From the NCBI GenBank assembly GCA_963965975.1, contig OZ014419.1, positions 4,491,677 through 4,555,676 on the forward strand: DNA of 64,000 bases. Reading direction: 5' to 3'. The notes below the pieces were generated by a model. The model searched no databases. It was not told the origin of the DNA and saw only the letters and a program-made list of their open reading frames with translations. This document shows positions 14,801 to 26,240 of this stretch, one piece after another. Source of the DNA: Xestospongia bergquistia. Its lineage: Eukaryota; Porifera; Demospongiae; Haplosclerida; Petrosiidae. Made by a program: the position numbers and the translations under genes. Numbering within the stretch: the first letter of the stretch is position 1; every line of letters begins with the position of its first letter.

Positions 14801-17800
14801 GGTTATAACTTTTAATAACTAGATGCTAATATTGTATATATAACTGTAACATTAGGAGCTACTAATACTACTGTAAGAAGCAATGGAACTGCAACTCGTA
14901 GAGGAGAAGGTGTATTACTGAGACAGGTTATAACTTTTAATAACTAGATACTAATATTTTATATATAACTGTAACATTTAGAGCTACTGATTCTACTGTA
15001 AGAAGTAATGGAACTGGAAATCGTAGAGGACAAAGAAGTATTACTGAGACAGGTTATAACTTTTAATAACTAGATACTAATATTGTATATATAACTGTAA
15101 CATTAGGAGCTACTAATACTACTGTAAGAAGTAATGGAACTGCAACTCGTAGAGGACAGAGAAGTAATACTGAGACAGGTTATAACTTTTAATAACTAGA
15201 TACTAATATTGTATATATAACTGTAACATTAGGTGTTACTGATACTATTGTAAGAAGTAATGGAACTGGAACTCGTAGAGGACAAAGGTGTAATACTGAG
15301 ACAGGTTATAACTTTTAATAACTAGATGCTAATATTGTATATATAACTGTAACATTAGGAGCTACTAATACTACTGTATGAAGTAATGGAACTCCAACTC
15401 ATTGAGGACAAAGGAGTATTACTGAGATCGGTTATAAATTTTAATAACTAGATAGTAATATTGTATATATAACTGTAACATTAGGAGCTACTGATACTAC
15501 TGTAAGAAGTAATGGAACTGCAACTCGTAGAGGACAGAGAAGTAATACTGAGACAGGTTATAACTTTTAATAACTAGATACTAATATTGTATACACAACT
15601 GTAACATTAGGTGCTACTGATACTATTGTAAGAAGTAATGGAACTGGAACTTGTAGAGGACAAAGGTGTAAAACTGAGACAGGTTATAACTTTTGATAAC
15701 TAGATGCTAATATTGTATATATAACTGTAACATTAGGAGCTACTAATACTACTGTAAGAAGTAATGGAACTCCAACTCATAGAGGTCAAAGGAGTGTTAC
15801 TGAGATAGGTTATAACTTTTAATGACTAGATACTAATATTTTATATATAACTGTAACATTTAGAGCTACTAATACTACTGTAAGAAGTAATGGAACTGGA
15901 ACTTGTAGAGGACAAAGAAGTATTACTGAGACAGGTTATAACTTTTAATAACTAGATACTAATATTGTATATATAACTGTAACATTAGGAGCTACTAATA
16001 CTACTGTAAGAACTGCAACTCGTAGAGGACAAAGAAGTATTACTGAGATAGGTTGTAACTTTTAATAACTAGGTACTAATATTGTATATATAACTGTAAC
16101 ATTAGGAGCTACTAATACTACTGTAAGAAGCAATGTAACTCAACTCGTAGAGGACAAAGGAGTATGACTGAGAGAGGTTATAACTTTTAATAACTAGATA
16201 CTAATATTGCATATACAACTGTAACATTAGGAGCTACTAATACTACTGTAAGAAATAATGGAACTCCAAATTATAGAGGTCAAAGGAGTATTACTGAGAT
16301 AGGTTATAACTTTTAATAACTAGATACGAATATTGTATATATAACTGTAACATTAGGAGTTACTAATACTACTGTAAGAAGTAATGGAACTGGAACTCGT
16401 AGAGGACAAAGGTGTATTACTGAGATAGGTTATAACTTTTAATAACTAGATACTAATATTGTATATAATATAACTGTAACATTAGGAGCTACTGACACTA
16501 CTGTAAGAAGTAATGGAACTCCAACTAATAGAGTACAAAGGAGTATTACTGAGATAAGTTATAACTTTTAATAACTAGATAGTAATATTGTATATATAAC
16601 TGTAACATTAGCAGCTACTGATACTACTGTAAGAAGTAATGGAATTCCAACTCGTAGAGGAGAAAGGTGTATTACTGAGACAGATTATAACTTTTAATAT
16701 CTAGATACTAATATTGTATATATAACTGTAATATTAGGAGCTACTAATACTACTGTAAGAAGTAATGGAACTGCAACTCGTAGAGGACAAAGGAGTATTA
16801 CTGAGAGAGGTTATAACTTTTAATAACTAGATACTAATATTGTATATACAACTGTAACATTAGGTGCTACTGATACTATTGTAAGAAGCAATGGAACTGC
16901 AACTCGTAGAGGAGAAAGGTGTATTACTGAGACAGATTATAACTTTTAATAACTAGGTACTAATTTTGTGTATATAACTGTAACATTAGGTGCTACTGAT
17001 ACTATTGTAAAAAGTAATGGAACTGGAACTTGTAGAGGACAAAGGTGTAAAACTGAGACAGGTTATAAATTTAATAACTAGATGCTAATATTGTATATAT
17101 AACTGTAACATTAGGAGCTACTAATACTACTGTAAGAAGTAATGGAACTCCAACTCATAGAGGTCAAAGGAGTATTACTGAGATAGGTTATAAATTTTAA
17201 TAACTAGATACTAATATTGTATATATAACTGTAACATTAGGAGCTACTGATACTACTGTAAGAAGTAATGGAACTGGAACTCGTAGAGGACAAAGAGGTA
17301 TTACTGAGACAGGTTATAACTTTTAATAACTAGATACTAATATTGTATATATAACTGTAACATTAGGAGCTACTAATACTACTGTAAAAAGTAATGGAAC
17401 TGCAACTCGTAGAGGACAGAGAAGTAATACTGAGACAAGTTATCACTTTTAATAACTAGATAGTAATATTGTATATATAACTGTAACATTAGGTGCTACT
17501 GATACTATTGTATGAAGTAATGGAACTGGAACTCGTTGAGGACAAAGGTGTAATACTGAGACAGGTTATAACATCTAATAACTAGATACTAATATTGTAT
17601 ATATAACTGTAACATAACGAGCTACTGATACTACTGTAAGAAGTAATGGAACTCCAACTCATAGAGGACAAAGGAGTATTACTGAGATAAGTTATAACTT
17701 TTAATAACTAGATAGTAATATTGTATATATTACTGTAACATTAACAGCTACTGATACTACTGTAAAAAGTAATGGAATTCCAACTCATAGAAAACAAAGG

Positions 17801-18494
17801 AGTATTACTGAGACAGGTTATAACTTTTAATAACTAGATACTAATATTGTATATATAACTGTAACATTAGGAGCTACTGATACTGCTGTAAGAAGTAATG
17901 GAACTGGAACTCGTAGAGGACAAAGAAATATTACTGAGACAGGTTATAACTTTTATTAACTAGATACTAATATTGTATATATAACTGTAACATTAGGAGC
18001 TACTGATACTACTGTAAGAAGTAATGGAACTGCAACTCGTAGACGACAGAGAAGTAATACTGAGACAGGTTATAACTTTTAATAACTAGATACTAATATT
18101 GTATATACAACTGTATCATTAGGTGCTACTGATACTACTGTAAGAAGCAATGGAACTGCAACTCGTAGAGGACAAAGGAGTATTCCGGAGACAGGTTATA
18201 ACTTTTCATAACTAGAAACTAATATTGTATATACAACTGTAACATTAGGTGCTACTGAAACTATTGTAAGAAGTAATGGAACTGGAATTCGTAGAGGACA
18301 AAAGTGTAATACTGAGACAGGTTATAACTTTTAATAACTAGATGCTAATATTGTATATATAACTGTAACATTAGGAGCTACTAATACTACTGTTAGAAGC
18401 AATGGAACTGCAACTCGTAGAGGAGAAGGTGTATTACTGAGACAGGTTATAACTTTTAGTAACTAGATACTAATATTGTATATATAACTGTAAT
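11828..18494. repeat. Higher-order repeat, copy beta (6,667 bp)
   Basis: Second copy of the 6,667-bp block, directly abutting the first. Only a handful of single-base differences were noticed by eye: TTACGAGC near 9066 against TTAGGAGC here, AACAAGATAG near 10788 against AACTAGATAG here, and GGAGCTAC near 9688 against GGAGTTAC here. The match ends at about 18494, where the next unit reads GGTGCTACTGAT instead of GGAGCTACTAAT. Confidence 0.93.
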
Positions 18495-20983
18495 ATTAGG
18501 TGCTACTGATACTACTGTAAGAAGCAATGGAACTGCAACTCGTAGAGGACAAAGGAGTATTACTGAGACAGGTTATAACTTTTAATAACTAGATACTAAT
18601 ATTGTATATATAACTGTAACATTAGGAGCTACTGATACTACTGTAAGAAGTAATGGAACTCCAACTCATAGAGGTCAAAGGAGTATTACTGAGATAGGTT
18701 ATAACTTTTAATAACTAGATAGTAATATTGTATATATAACTGTAACGTTTAGAGCTACTGATACTACTGTAAGAAGTAATGGAACTCGAACTCGTGTAGG
18801 ACAAAGGTGTAATACTGAGACAGGTTATAACATTTAATAACTAGATACTAATATTGTATATATAACTGTAACATTAGGAGCTACTGATACTACTTTAAGA
18901 AGTAATGGAACTCCAACTCATAGAGGACAAAGGAGTATTACTGAGATAAGTTATAACTTTTAATAACTAGATACTAATATTGTATATATAACTGTAACAT
19001 TAGGTGCTACTGATACTATTGTAAGAAGTAATGGAACTGGAACTCGTAGAGGACAAAGGTGTAATACTGAGACAGGTTATAACTTTTAATAACTAGATGC
19101 TAATATTGTATATATAACTGTAACATTAGGAGCTACTGATACTACTGTAAGAAGTAATGGAACTGGAACTCGTAGAGGACAAAGAAGTATTACTGAGACA
19201 GGTTATAACTTTTATTAACTAGATACAAATATTGTATATATAACTGTAACATTAGGAGCTACTGATACTACTGTAAGAAGTAATGGAACTGCAACTCGTA
19301 GACGACAGAGAAGTAATACTGAGACAGGTTATAACTTTTAATAACTAGATACTAATATTGTATATACAACTGTATCATTAGGTGCTACTGATACTACTGT
19401 AAGAAGCAATGGAACTGCAACTCGTAGAGGACAAAGGAGTATTACGGAGACAGGTTATAACTTTTAATAACTAGAAACTAATATTGTATATACAACTGTA
19501 ACATTAGGTGCTACTGAAACTATTGTAAGAAGTAATGGAACTGGAACTCGTAGAGGACAAAAGTGTAATACTGAGACAGGTTATAACTTTTAATAACTAG
19601 ATGCTAATATTGTATATATAACTGTAACATTAGGAGCTACTAATACTACTGTAAGAAGCAATGGAACTGCAACTCGTAGAGGAGAAGGTGTATTACTGAG
19701 ACAGGTTATAACTTTTAATAACTAGATACTAATATTGTATATATAACTGTAACATTAGGTGCTACTGATACTACTGTAAGAAGCAATGGAACTGCAACTC
19801 ATAGAGGACAAAGGAGTATTACTGAGACAGGTTATAACTTTTAATAACTAGATACTAATATTGTATATATAACTGTAACATTAGGAGCTACTGATACTAC
19901 TGTAAGAAGTAATGGAACTCCAACTCATAGAGGTCAAAGGAGTATTACTGAGATAGGTTATAACTTTTAATAACTAGATAGTAATATTGTATATATAACT
20001 GTAACGTTTAGAGCTACTGATACTACTGTAAGAAGTAATGGAACTGGAACTCGTAGAGGACAAAGAAGTATTACTGAGACAGGTTATAACATTTAATAAC
20101 TAGATACTTATATTGTATATATAACTGTAACATTAGGTGCTACTGACACTATTGTATGAAGTAATAGAACTGTAACTCGTAGAGGACAAAGGTGTAATAC
20201 TGAGACAGGTTATAACTTTTAATAACTAGATGCTAATATTGTGTACATAACTGTAACATTAGGAGCTACTGATACTACTGTAAGAAGTAATGGAACTACA
20301 ACTCATAGAAGACAAAGGAGTATTACTGAGATAAGTTATAACTTTTAATAACTAGATACTAATATTGTATATATAATTGTAACATTAGGAATTACTGATA
20401 CTACTGTAAGAAGTAATGGATTCCAACTCATAGAGGACAAAGGAGTATTACTGAGACTGGTTATAACTTTTAATAACTAGATACTAATGTTGTATATATA
20501 ATTGTAACATTAGGAATTACTGATACTACTGTAAGAAGTAATGGAATTCCAACTCATAGAGGACAAAGGAGTATTACTGAGACTGGTTATAACTTTTAAT
20601 AACTAGATACTAATATTGTATATATAACTGTAACATTAGGAGCTACTGATACTACTGTAAGAAGTAATGGAACTGCAACTCGTAGAGGACAAAGAAGTAA
20701 TACTGAGACAGGTTATAACTTTTAATAACTAGATACTAATATTGTATATATAACTGTAACATTAGGTGCTACTGATCTACTGTAAGAAGTAATGGATCTG
20801 GAACTCTTAGAGGACAAAGATGTAATACTGAGACAGGTTATAACTTTTAATATCTAGATGCTAATATTGTATATATAACTGTAACATTAGGAGCTACTAA
20901 TATTACTGTAAGAAGTAATGGAACTGGAACTCGTAGAGGACAAAGGAGTATTACTGAGATAGGTTAGAACTTTTAATAACTAG

Positions 20984-21223
20984 ATAGATATATATATAGT
21001 GTTGATTAAAAAAATAGATTAACAGACATGTAAATGGTTAGATGAAACACAGAAAGATACAAACAATAAAAAATAAGAGATGTAAATATTATCGCTTATT
21101 TTCATTCATTTATATCATAATATTCACAACCTATAAATTATTGAAATGTAAAATGAGTAAAGAAAGATCAACCTTTGATAATAATTGTTTTGATTTAAAA
21201 AGGACTTTCTTTCTTAAATCATT
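20984..21223. other. Left edge of block copy 1, no gene seen
   Basis: A+T-rich single-copy sequence between the last satellite unit and the last putative exon of the OSCP-like gene. It begins with a short run of TA dinucleotides. It is matched almost base for base at 42254-42491 in the second block. The short open frame at 21042-21227 on the plus strand has no recognisable motif and is broken in copy 2 by substitutions, so it is not called. Confidence 0.6.
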
Positions 21224-21365
21224 TTAATAACTGTATATAAAAATATTTGCTTTCTTTAAACCTTCATTCAGTTGATCAACCACATCTTGTGTCACACTAT
21301 GCATTAAATAAATATGACAGTAATGATATTCAATTCTGTGAACAGTTATTGTCTTATGCACTTAC

Positions 21366-21492
21366 TCTCACTCTCTTTTTTTCTCATCTTGTCTAATACG
21401 TCAGTTAAATCTTTGTCTCCACTTTTATGGACTCCAACTAAACCTTGTTCTCTGGCATTCGCGATTTCATAATAGTACAATTTCTTGTTAAG
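21366..21492 (-). other. Exon joined to the OSCP relic, not OSCP-like
   Basis: After the exon ending in VTTAE, a 47-nt intron with good GT-AG ends leads to an open exon reading LNKKLYYYEIANAREQGLVG and then an acidic/basic tail, DVLDKMRKKE. This does not resemble the OSCP C-terminal domain, which normally carries a conserved glycine pair and a terminal helix. A donor GTGAGAG or GTAAGTG follows. With the first donor, an exon at 21224-21335 continues in frame (IEYHYCHIYLMHSVTQDVV) to a TAA stop. In copy 1 that intron would be only 36 nt. I do not recognise the protein. It may be a captured foreign exon or a very diverged end. Confidence 0.4.
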
Positions 21493-21883
21493 CTGCATTC
21501 AAATGTGACAACATGCACCTTTAATTAATATTATTATACCTCAGCAGTAGTGACAGCACAGTTGACCTCTCCTCTATAAGCACTCATAATTGTATCAAAA
21601 CCTTTCATCACTCCAGACACTTTGGTTAAATGAATATTTTCATCTAATGCACCTTTAAAAACTATTATGACAACACATAGTATGTCACTGTGGATTAAGG
21701 ACAACTAACCAAAGAGGTTCACAGTGAGATCAGAATACTTCTTCTCTTTTAAAACATCATTAACAGCAGCTAAAGATGAGTAAGTATTAAAATAGCACTT
21801 ATCTTAATTATTTACTTTGTTTCTGTTCTGATGGTAGGGTTATTAATAAAACCAGAGAGAGCTGGTGAATCTTGTATCAGTTT

Positions 21884-22228
21884 CTATAAATTAAGAAACC
21901 CATTAATTTTTAAAAAATTGTATAACCCGTTACATGTACATATACACTCTACATGTACTTCATTATAAATTATACATTAGCAGTTATAATAAGATTTTCA
22001 TCAAGCAGAGGTTCACGTAACTCTTTCATAACAGAATATTTGATATTATCAACAGAAGACATGTTTAGTTCTATTTCATTGTCATCATTAACTGGAATAT
22101 TGGATTGTGCTTTAAAAAACTTTTTAATTCTCTTTTGTAAATAGGACTTTAAAATCGATCCCAGACATGATAGATCAAAATACCACAGAATACTACAAAT
22201 GCTAGTGATATTAATATCTATCTATTAC
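21884..22228 (-). other. Intron of the OSCP relic (345 nt)
   Basis: It starts GTAATAGATAG after the codon CAG and ends TTTATAG before AAACTG. OSCP similarity is continuous across it (KELKEFQ to KLIQDSP). Its interior has a minus-strand open stretch of about 60 codons ending in TAA, and a 63-codon plus-strand frame at 21953-22144. Neither resembles a known protein, and both are identical in copy 2, as expected for a recent duplication. Confidence 0.55.
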
Positions 22229-22444
22229 CTGAAACTCTTTTAGTTCCTTTTCAACTTTCTCTAATGATGTTTTTTTTACTAGCAGCTGAAAACAAGGCAT
22301 GAGCATATCTTCTTCTAATCTACACTTTCACATACTGCAACATAATGTCAGGGCTTCATATACGTGTGATTAATAAACCTATATTCAGACAGACAACGTT
22401 CATTGTATACTAGATAAGATATAGGCAGTTATATTGTTGTTACT

Positions 22445-22511
22445 ATCATGGTGCAATATCCATGATCAACTGAGCATGCTCAGTTCGATTAGCCGCTTTT
22501 GTGGCGCCAAA
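22445..22511 (-). promoter_or_regulatory. Palindromic, G+C-richer patch upstream of the relic
   Basis: Three adjacent signals lie about 130-200 bp upstream of the first recognisable exon. (1) A hairpin with stem ATCATGG/CCATGAT and an 8-nt loop, at 22445-22466. (2) A perfect 18-bp palindrome AACTGAGCATGCTCAGTT at 22468-22485. (3) GGCGCCAAA at 22503-22511, which on the minus strand reads TTTGGCGCC, like an E2F site. The palindrome core TGAGCATGCTCA differs from the NRF-1 consensus TGCGCATGCGCA at two symmetric positions. NRF-1 is known to control nuclear genes for mitochondrial proteins, so an old promoter is plausible, but this is inference. Confidence 0.35.
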
Positions 22512-22540
22512 TTTGTACTAGAAAATAATAAACTTAGACG

Positions 22541-22706
22541 CCATTACTTCATTTTAGCAACCAGAGTGTCAGGACTTTACTTCTGCAGGGCTGTTTAGCA
22601 AGACCAGATGAAAGAACTGGATTCCATTACTTCATTTTAGCAACCAGTCTGTCGGGACTTTACTTATGCAGGGCTCTTTAGGAAGACAAGAGGAAACTGG
22701 ATTCCA
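22541..22706. repeat. 83-bp tandem duplication, copy 1
   Basis: Two units starting CCATTACTTCATTTTAGCAA at 22541 and 22624. Both continue through a shared GGACTTTACTT-TGCAGGGCT segment to CTGGATTCCAT. They differ by several substitutions and small indels, so the duplication is older than the block duplication. Confidence 0.85.
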
Positions 22707-23189
22707 TGCAACCAGGCCATTTGACAATGTTTTCTGTAGTAAATCTGAGATGATGCCCTTGGCTACAACAAAAGAGAAAGACAGTAGTAACAAATACGGT
22801 CAGAGTAGCAGTACTCCATGTGTGTTAGTATATCTAGCTTGCCCAACTTAACTTTTAAATTTAGTGAGCTTTAGCCCTTAGTTTTAGTGGATGTGTTATC
22901 TGAACTAAGCCTGTCATCAGTCATTTTTAAACATAATATATCACTAGTCCTTTTCTCTGTAATATATAGACTTTAGTAACCAGTATATTAATTACAATGT
23001 AGCAAGTCTGAATAAAATTAGTCAAATGTCTTATTTTGTACAAGCCTATTTTCACCTATTGTGTCTACTTTTGTATCAGTATCAGCTTGTAATGGTCAGA
23101 CAATTCCTCTTCTCTTGCACTTGTTGTGTAGTGCATTACAGCATATAAGACTTCTATATCATTGATAGCCTATTATCTGTCTACTGTTT
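22707..23189. other. Single-copy stretch, no gene seen
   Basis: A+T-rich sequence between the 83-bp duplication and minisatellite M1, nearly identical to 46215-46697. A 61-codon plus-strand frame (22666-22851) starts inside the 83-bp repeat and ends soon after it. It has no recognisable domain and is not called. Confidence 0.5.
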
Positions 23190-26100
23190 CTGAATGTAAC
23201 TGTCTCATCTACAGTGTCTAACATAAATATCCTGTCTAAACAGTGTCCTAGTATAATTGTCCTGTCTAATGCATACTAATATAATTGTCCTATCAGCTCA
23301 GACCTAATATAGCTGTCCAATCTACTGTGTTCTAATGTAACTGTCCTGTCTACTATATCCTATTGTAATCATCACGGCTACTGTATCCTAGTATAATTGT
23401 CCTGTGTACTGTGTCCTAATGTAGTTGTCTAATCTGCTCTGTCCTATTGTAAACATTCCATTCCAATGTGTTTTAACGTAATTGACAATTTACCTTGTCC
23501 TAATGTAACACCTCTGTCTACTGTGTCCTAGTATAATTATCCCATTTACTATCTCCTAACATAATTTTAGTAACTATTGTGTCTTTATCTAACCATCTGT
23601 TACTGTCTTTTAATTTAACTATCCTATCTACTGTGTCCTAAGGTAACTGTCCCATCTACTGTGTCCTAATGAAATTGTCTCATCTTACGTGTTCTTAATA
23701 TAAAATTCCCTTCCACTTTGTCCTAATGTAATTGCTGATGTAACTTGTCTGTCCTAATGTAACAGTCCCATCAACTGTGTCTTAATGTACCAGTTTCTTT
23801 TACTCTGTCCTAATGTAATTGTCCTTTCTATTCTTTATAATGTAACTATGCAACCTACTATGTCCTAGTATAATTGTCCCATCTAATATGTCCTAAAGTA
23901 AATGTCCCATCTACTATGTCTTAATGTAACTGACTTGTGTACTGTGTTGTAATATAATATTCTAATCTACTGTGTCTTATATAATTATCCTATCTACTGT
24001 GTTTGTATCTGTCCTGCCTACTGTGTCCTAATGTAGACAATTGTCCTATTATAACATTCTATTCCACTAACTGTCCCATTGATTGCGTCCTAATGTAGAC
24101 AGGTGTCCTATTATAACATTCTATTCCACTAAATGTTGCATTGACTGTGTCCTAATGTAACTGCTTCTTTTACTCTGTCCTAACATAAGTGCCCATCTAC
24201 TGTGTTGTAATGTAATTGTCCCATCTACTGTCTCCTAATTTAATAGCCCTGTCAATTCTGTCTGATATAACTATGCAACTAACTGTGTCCTAGTGTAATT
24301 GTCCATCTACTATGTCTTAACATAATTGTCCTAACCACTGTGTCCTAACGTAATTATCATTTATACCTTGTCATAATATAAGTAACTGTTGTGTCCTAAT
24401 GTATCTGTACCATCACATTTACTGTGTTCTAATGTACATCCTGTCTACTGTGTTGTTGTGTCCTTAGTAAGATTGCCCCGTCTATTGTGGTAACTCTTTC
24501 ATTTACTGTGTTCCAATGTAATATCCAGTCTACTGTATTGTGATGTAATTGTCCTATCTACTGTGTCCTAAAGTAACTGTGTGTCCTAATGTAACATCAT
24601 GTCTACTGTGTTCTGATGTAATTGTCCTATCTACTGTGTCCTAACGTAACTGTCCTATTTACTGTGTTCTAATGTAACATCCTGTCTACTGTGTTGTTAT
24701 ATAGTTGTCCTGTCTACTGTCTCTGTAATTGTCCCATTTACTGTGTCTTTATGTAACCATCCTTTGTGGTGTAATTGTCCTCTCTACTGTGTGCCAACAT
24801 AACTGTCCCATCTACTGTGTCCTAACATAATTGTCCTATCTGCTGTATCCTGATGTGTAAGTTTACCTTCTACTGTGTCCTAGAATAACTGTCTCAACTA
24901 CTTTGTGATAATGTAATTGTCCAGTATATTCTGTCCAATGTACTGTGTCCTTAGTATAACTGTCCTGTCTACTATGTCCTATTGTGACTGTCTTGTGTCC
25001 TAATGTAATTGTGCTGTCTGCTTATAATGTAATTGTGCTGTCTGCTCTTAATGTAATCGTGCTGTCTGCTGTGTCCTATTCTAACTACTTGTCTACTATC
25101 TCCTAATGCAATTGTCCCATCGACTATGTCCTACTGTAATTTTCCTGTCTACGGTATCCTAATGTATTTGTCTTGTCTAATGTGCTCTATTGTAATTGTC
25201 CATTCTACTGTGTTCTATAATTGTCAATATACTGTGTCCTAATGTAATTGTCACTTCTACTGTGTTCTATAATTGTCAATATACTGTGTTCAAATGTAAT
25301 TGTCCCTTCTACAGTGTGCTATAATTGTCAATGTACTGTGTCTTAATGTGTCTTGTCTACTATAATTCAAATGTAAATGTCTCTTCTACAGTGTCCTACT
25401 ATATTCAATTGTAAATGTCCCTTCTACTGTGTTCTAATATACTTGTCTCGTCTGCTATTCAATTGTAAATGTCCCTTCTACTGTGTTCTAATATACTTGT
25501 CTCGTCTGCTATTCAATTGTAAATGTCCCTTCTACTGTGTTCTAATATACTTGTCTCGTCTGCTGTGTCTAAATGTAATCGTTTCTTCTATTGTGTCCTA
25601 ATGTAACTGTCCCTTCTACAATGTTTTATAATTGTCAATGTACTGTGTCTTAACGTGTCTTGTCTACTCTATTCAAATGTAAATGTTTCTTCTACAGTGT
25701 CCTACTATATTCAATTGTAAATGTCCCTTCTAATGTGTCCTACTATATTCAAATGTAAATGTCCCTTCTACTGTGTTCTAATGTACTTGTCTCGTCTGCT
25801 GTGTCTAAATGTAATTGTGTCTTCTATTGTGTCATAATGTAACTCTCTCATGTCTTAATATAATTGTCCTCTCTGCTGTGTCCTAATGTAACTGCTCGTC
25901 TACTGTCTCCTAATGTATTTGTCGCATCTACTGTGACCTAATGTAATTTTCCATTTACTCTGTCCTACTGTATTTGTCCTGTCTACTGTGTAATTTTCCT
26001 ATCTACTGTGTCCCTATATATTTATTCCGTTTGCTATGTTATAATGCTATTTGTCTTTCTTGTTTACTGTGTTGTAATAATTGTCTCATCCACTTTGTCC

Positions 26101-26240
26101 TAATGTATCAGTCCTGTCTAATGTGTCCTAATGTAATTGTCCCATCTACTGTGACCTAATGTAACTTTATTGTCTACTGTATGTTGTTTTCTAATGTAGC
26201 TGTCGTCATTACTGTGTCCTTATGTAACCATCCTGTCTAT
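23190..26240. repeat. Minisatellite M1, degenerate 28-bp unit, copy 1
   Basis: Divergent tandem copies of a unit of about 28 bp with consensus TGTCCTAATGTAATTGTCCC followed by ATCTACTG. Spacing varies with many small indels, so M1 looks older than M2, which uses the same motif. It contains a homogeneous 54-bp sub-array at 25403-25564. Short cysteine-rich open frames occur here, but they are products of the repeat. Confidence 0.93.
25403..25564. repeat. 54-bp sub-repeat, 3 units
   Basis: Three near-identical 54-bp units (ATTCAATTGTAAATGTCCCT and on to GTCTCGTCTGCT), each made of two diverged 27/28-bp M1 units. The period is divisible by three, so a frame reading FNCKCPFYCVLIYLSRLL stays open across it by arithmetic. 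Copy 2 has 7 units plus a second patch of 3, so this locus is length-variable. Confidence 0.93.

Larger units (their letters stand above)
1..20983. repeat. Satellite array I, 126-bp unit, about 166 copies
   Basis: Head-to-tail array with a 126-bp unit that starts GGAGCTACTGATACTACTG and ends ATATATAACTGTAACATTA. Units differ from one another at scattered sites and carry occasional 1-6 bp indels. The consensus has stops in all three frames of both strands around the segment TTTTAATAACTAGATACTAA, so it is not coding. A few units look open only because of point changes there, for example the 1218-1415 stretch on the minus strand. Each unit has essentially one CpG, in ACTCGTAGAGG, often changed to CAT. 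Larger repeats are nested inside (378, about 630, 1259, 1889 and 6667 bp). The array runs off the left edge of the window. Centromeric or other heterochromatic satellite is possible, but no CENP-B-box-like motif was seen. Confidence 0.97.
21224..22314 (-). pseudogene. OSCP-like (ATP synthase subunit O) relic, copy 1
   Basis: OSCP is the stator subunit that joins the F1 head of mitochondrial ATP synthase to its peripheral stalk. Minus-strand exons in reading order: 22229-22314 (RYAHALFSAASKK, then after a frame change TSLEKVEKELKEFQ), 21816-21883 (KLIQDSPALSGFINNPTIR), 21710-21769 (AAVNDVLKEKKYSDLTVNLF), 21540-21652 (HLTKVSGVMKGFDTIMSAYR, then GEVNCAVTTAE), 21366-21492, and a possible last exon 21224-21335. 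The first four follow animal OSCP in order, including the family signature HRGEVPC-VTTA. Introns are 345, 46, 57 and 47 nt with GT-AG ends. Breaks: the reading frame shifts at an A8 run (22270-22277), the phases of exons 2 and 3 do not agree, no N-terminal exon was found, and the conserved GG-containing C-terminal part is absent. The family call is strong. Whether it is dead or suffers from base-call errors is inferred. Confidence 0.8.

Noticed and set aside
1..20983. Telomeric or rDNA spacer origin of the 126-bp array
   Set aside because: No TTAGGG-like runs and no rRNA sequence nearby. The unit shows no resemblance to known spacer promoters that I recognise.
22249..22290. Splice acceptor at TTGTTTTCAG in the first relic exon
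   Set aside because: It looks like a good acceptor, but the bases before it encode RYAHALFS, which continues the OSCP match without a gap, so the sequence is exonic and the frame change lies at the A8 run.
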